Assembly (NCBI GenBank): GCA_004322325.1
Contig: SCTP01000015.1
Span: 1 to 9,072, forward strand
Source: Gammaproteobacteria bacterium
GTDB taxonomy: Bacteria > Pseudomonadota > Gammaproteobacteria > DSM-16500
Direction: 5' to 3'
DNA: 9,072 bases
Shown piece by piece: positions 7,394-9,072 of the stretch. The first letter of the stretch is position 1; each line of letters opens with the position of its first letter. The notes beneath the pieces are model-generated. The model made no database searches, was not told the DNA's origin, and saw nothing but the letters and a program-made list of their open reading frames with translations. The translations under genes were made by a program, and so were the position numbers.

Positions 7394-7434
7394 ATTATAT
7401 TAACTATTTAACTATACTCCAGTTACCTTAACTG
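7394..7434 (-). promoter_or_regulatory. candidate promoter and operator region of the giant gene
   Basis: A perfect TATAAT (-10) lies at 7394-7399, about 39 bases before the start codon. The -35 position about 17 bases upstream holds only a poor match (around TGGAGT), so the promoter may need an activator. Just upstream are three copies of AGTTAA on the minus strand (7428-7433, 7408-7413, 7400-7405). The outer one is part of a perfect inverted repeat, CAGTTA-AGG-TAACTG (7420-7434), which could be an operator half-site pair. AT-rich DNA makes chance -10 matches common. Confidence 0.45.
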
Positions 7435-7477
7435 TTTCTTAAAAAGAGAATTTAATCATAGCATTAACAAACCCAAA

Positions 7478-9072
7478 TTAACGCTTCATTTTATTATTAT
7501 GATATTGTATGACCTCTCTCTCAGTTTTAATCTGCTCATAAGCTCGTTTAAGTTCAGGCGTTCTATTAATCAGTGCTAAGAATTCACTCTTTCGGCTGTT
7601 ACTGAAATTTTTAGGGTCTCTATCGAGGTGGTAAGGAGAGTCATCTCGAAGTTCCTCGCCGGGTTTTTTCTTAACCGCAAGACCGATCAGGAATATCGCT
7701 TCTGCCATTTCTCTATTAGGCGCTGTATCAATAAATATCGCTTTATCCGGCCCAAATAGTTCTCTATAGCTTCTTACCTGTTTCATGGCGATTAATAAAA
7801 TCTCCACACTCGGAAATTTATCACCACCAGGCGATTTTGTTGTCATGGTTTCTTCATATTTTTTTACCAATAGATCAGCTAGTTGATCAACCGGTTTTTT
7901 GGTCAGTAAAGCAATACCACCAGGGTCTTTTATACCTTTATCGTTTAATTCTTTGATGATATTTTCCTTGGTAATTTCTTTTCCTTTATCATGCATTTTA
8001 TTTAAGAGTGTTGTAAAGAAAGCAGCCGTATCGACGGTCTGTTGTTGGGCAAGCAAGGCTTGAAGATGAGGATGTTTTTGCGCTAAGTCTTCAGCGGCGA
8101 TGGCCCAGTTTTGGGCTATGGTATTTGCTTGTAAAGAGATAGGAATATGATATAGGTCTGAATAAGCAATATTTCTATGGTCAAAATGTTCGATGAATTC
8201 AATACCGTCTTTTTTATCAAGAGTGGTTGCATGTTTATTAATGCGAACTTCGTTCGGTCCAATCATTTTAGTTGGAGGTGCGATATCTCCTCCGCATTTG
8301 AGGCGGAGCTCCGGATCAGCAGTTCTGCCTGGAAAGGTAGAAGTACGGCCTTTTAACCATTCATCGTAAGAGGTGGTTAGTTTTTCAATCTTAGATTCTT
8401 CCGTAAAGGCAGCTTTTACGCCTCGGTCACGAAGTTTTTCAAGCGTTTCGATAGGGGCATAAACTAAATTTTGATTATCTTGGTGACGAAATACCTTGTT
8501 TTCAAATATCTTAAATGTCTTCTCTGCAAACATCTCATCAATTTTTGCCTTAACAGTAATAACAAGAGGGTCTTGTTTCAAATCATGACTGTAGGCGGTA
8601 GCTAAAAGAGCACGATGAATTTTTAAAAGATTATGTCGAGCTTCTCTATTTTGTGTATTTTCTGCTGCATACTTAAGCGCTGCGAGTTGTTGTAGTAAGA
8701 GGTAATATAAATCATCATCGCTTGGTGAGGCAGTAGTAGAAGCTGTAGATGACGGTGGAGGCGGTGCTGGTGGCGTAGGCGGTGCTGGAGGTGTTGCTTC
8801 CTCGATAGTAGCCTGTTGAGCTTCAGGACTTGCTTCTGGAATGGTTTCTATTTCTGCTTGTACTTTTTTTGCTTGCTGAGGAGGCAATGGAGGTGGCGGT
8901 ACGTTGCGAGCGCCAGCTTCTTGAGATTGAGGTTCAGGAGGCATATTCTTAACCTCAGCTTGTTGACGTTTAGGCAGTCTTGCTTCTAATGCAGGGATAA
9001 GGCGTTGAATCGCTTCTGCTGAAAGGGAGGGAGGTAGTTCATTACGCTTAGTGTAGTAGCCATTATCCCTGC
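7478..9072 (-). CDS. paralog of the giant protein, N-terminus beyond the window
   Basis: The stop is at 7478-7480. The frame is open to the right edge, giving 530 visible residues. An ATG at 8942-8944 has a possible SD (GAGG, 8 bases upstream) and would give 488 residues. However, the 42 codons before it contain no stop and encode the tail of a repeat module like R3 of the giant protein, so I judge that Met to be internal. Layout: module tail (9070-8975); Pro/Gln/Ala-rich linker with PPPPLPP and TPPAPPTPPAPPPP (about 8944-8720); C-terminal domain of 413 residues (8719-7481) homologous to that of the giant gene. No membrane segment or catalytic motif is recognised. It lies 122 bases upstream of the giant gene on the same strand, so the two could share a transcript. 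The function is unknown. The polyproline stretches are of a kind that can bind SH3, WW or profilin domains, which is suggestive only. Confidence 0.88.
   Translation of the reverse strand, partial: RDNGYYTKRNELPPSLSAEAIQRLIPALEARLPKRQQAEVKNMPPEPQSQEAGARNVPPPPLPPQQAKKVQAEIETIPEASPEAQQATIEEATPPAPPTPPAPPPPSSTASTTASPSDDDLYYLLLQQLAALKYAAENTQNREARHNLLKIHRALLATAYSHDLKQDPLVITVKAKIDEMFAEKTFKIFENKVFRHQDNQNLVYAPIETLEKLRDRGVKAAFTEESKIEKLTTSYDEWLKGRTSTFPGRTADPELRLKCGGDIAPPTKMIGPNEVRINKHATTLDKKDGIEFIEHFDHRNIAYSDLYHIPISLQANTIAQNWAIAAEDLAQKHPHLQALLAQQQTVDTAAFFTTLLNKMHDKGKEITKENIIKELNDKGIKDPGGIALLTKKPVDQLADLLVKKYEETMTTKSPGGDKFPSVEILLIAMKQVRSYRELFGPDKAIFIDTAPNREMAEAIFLIGLAVKKKPGEELRDDSPYHLDRDPKNFSNSRKSEFLALINRTPELKRAYEQIKTEREVIQYHNNKMKR
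7481..8719 (-). other. shared C-terminal domain, paralog copy
   Basis: This is the partner of 1293-2546 and is collinear with few gaps. Invariant blocks include AENTQNREARHNLLKIHR, NEVRIN, IEHF, YSDL, KSPGGDKFPS, QVRSYRELFG, YHLDRDP and QYHN. The copies are far more diverged in DNA than the A1/A2 core, so this duplication is older or faster-evolving. Confidence 0.85.
8760..8795 (-). repeat. 18-base tandem repeat encoding TPPAPP twice
   Basis: Two adjacent 18-base units (8760-8777 and 8778-8795) agree at 15 of 18 positions. They encode the TPPAPP hexapeptide pair within the proline-rich linker of the paralog. Such in-frame units can expand or contract by slippage. Confidence 0.7.
8975..9070 (-). 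repeat. tail of a repeat module at the paralog's visible 5' end
   Basis: The 32 codons include DNGYY, then ELPPSLSAEAIQRLIPAL. These align with the second half of module R3 (ANGM..., then NPPLSYLTADEIEQLIPSI). The frame is continuous with the downstream coding region. This shows that the paralog also carries at least one module, with more probably beyond the edge. Confidence 0.65.

Noticed and set aside
7441..7467. Possible terminator after the paralog (TTAAT...ATTAA then TTTTT on the minus strand)
   Set aside because: The stem is only 5 A/T pairs with a 6-base loop, and the T-run is several bases away. It is too weak to call in DNA this AT-rich.
1293..9072. Membrane segments, signal peptides or surface-anchor motifs in the two long proteins
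   Set aside because: No hydrophobic run of about 18 residues was found, and the giant protein's N-terminus is charged (MPKVNLKDKN).

Overview
The window holds three protein genes on low-GC DNA: a HipA-family kinase gene on the plus strand (left), convergent with two long genes on the minus strand. No RNA genes, insertion sequences, CRISPR arrays or phage genes are visible. The giant coiled-coil proteins, the proline- and serine-rich linkers, the low GC content and the HipA close to the E. coli type suggest a gammaproteobacterium, possibly a host-associated one of the Legionella/Coxiella kind. That placement is inference and is not proven by any marker gene here.

Layout: 1-1218 (+) is hipA, cut at its 5' end by the window edge. 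1219-1289 is a short convergent spacer with a long imperfect hairpin. 1290-7355 (-) is one uninterrupted frame of 2021 codons. 7356-7477 is a spacer with a candidate promoter and a Shine-Dalgarno sequence for the giant gene. 7478-9072 (-) is the 3' part of a paralogous gene whose frame stays open to the right edge, so its true start lies outside the window.

The main content is this tandem pair of paralogs. Both end in the same family of C-terminal domain, about 415 residues long. I do not recognise this domain; its motifs include NEVRIN, IEHF, YSDL, KSPGG, QVRSYRE, YHLDR and a terminal QYHN. The giant protein also carries six copies of a helical module of about 75-85 residues, with recurring elements C-x3-QL-x2-I, GTFEE-x-L, NGM and PLT-x2-EI-x2-LI. 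It also has two copies of a coiled-coil unit that are still 82/93 identical over a stretch of DNA. The visible 5' end of the paralog encodes the tail of one more such module, and the shared C-terminal domain seems to contain a very divergent one. The architecture common to both proteins is therefore: modules, then a low-complexity linker, then the C-terminal domain. The linker is acidic and serine-rich in one protein and proline-rich in the other.

Neither long protein shows a transmembrane segment or signal peptide. They may be large cytoplasmic scaffolds or proteins exported by a Sec-independent route (for example as type IV effectors), but the sequence alone does not prove this. HipA is convergent with the pair, and nothing links it to them functionally.
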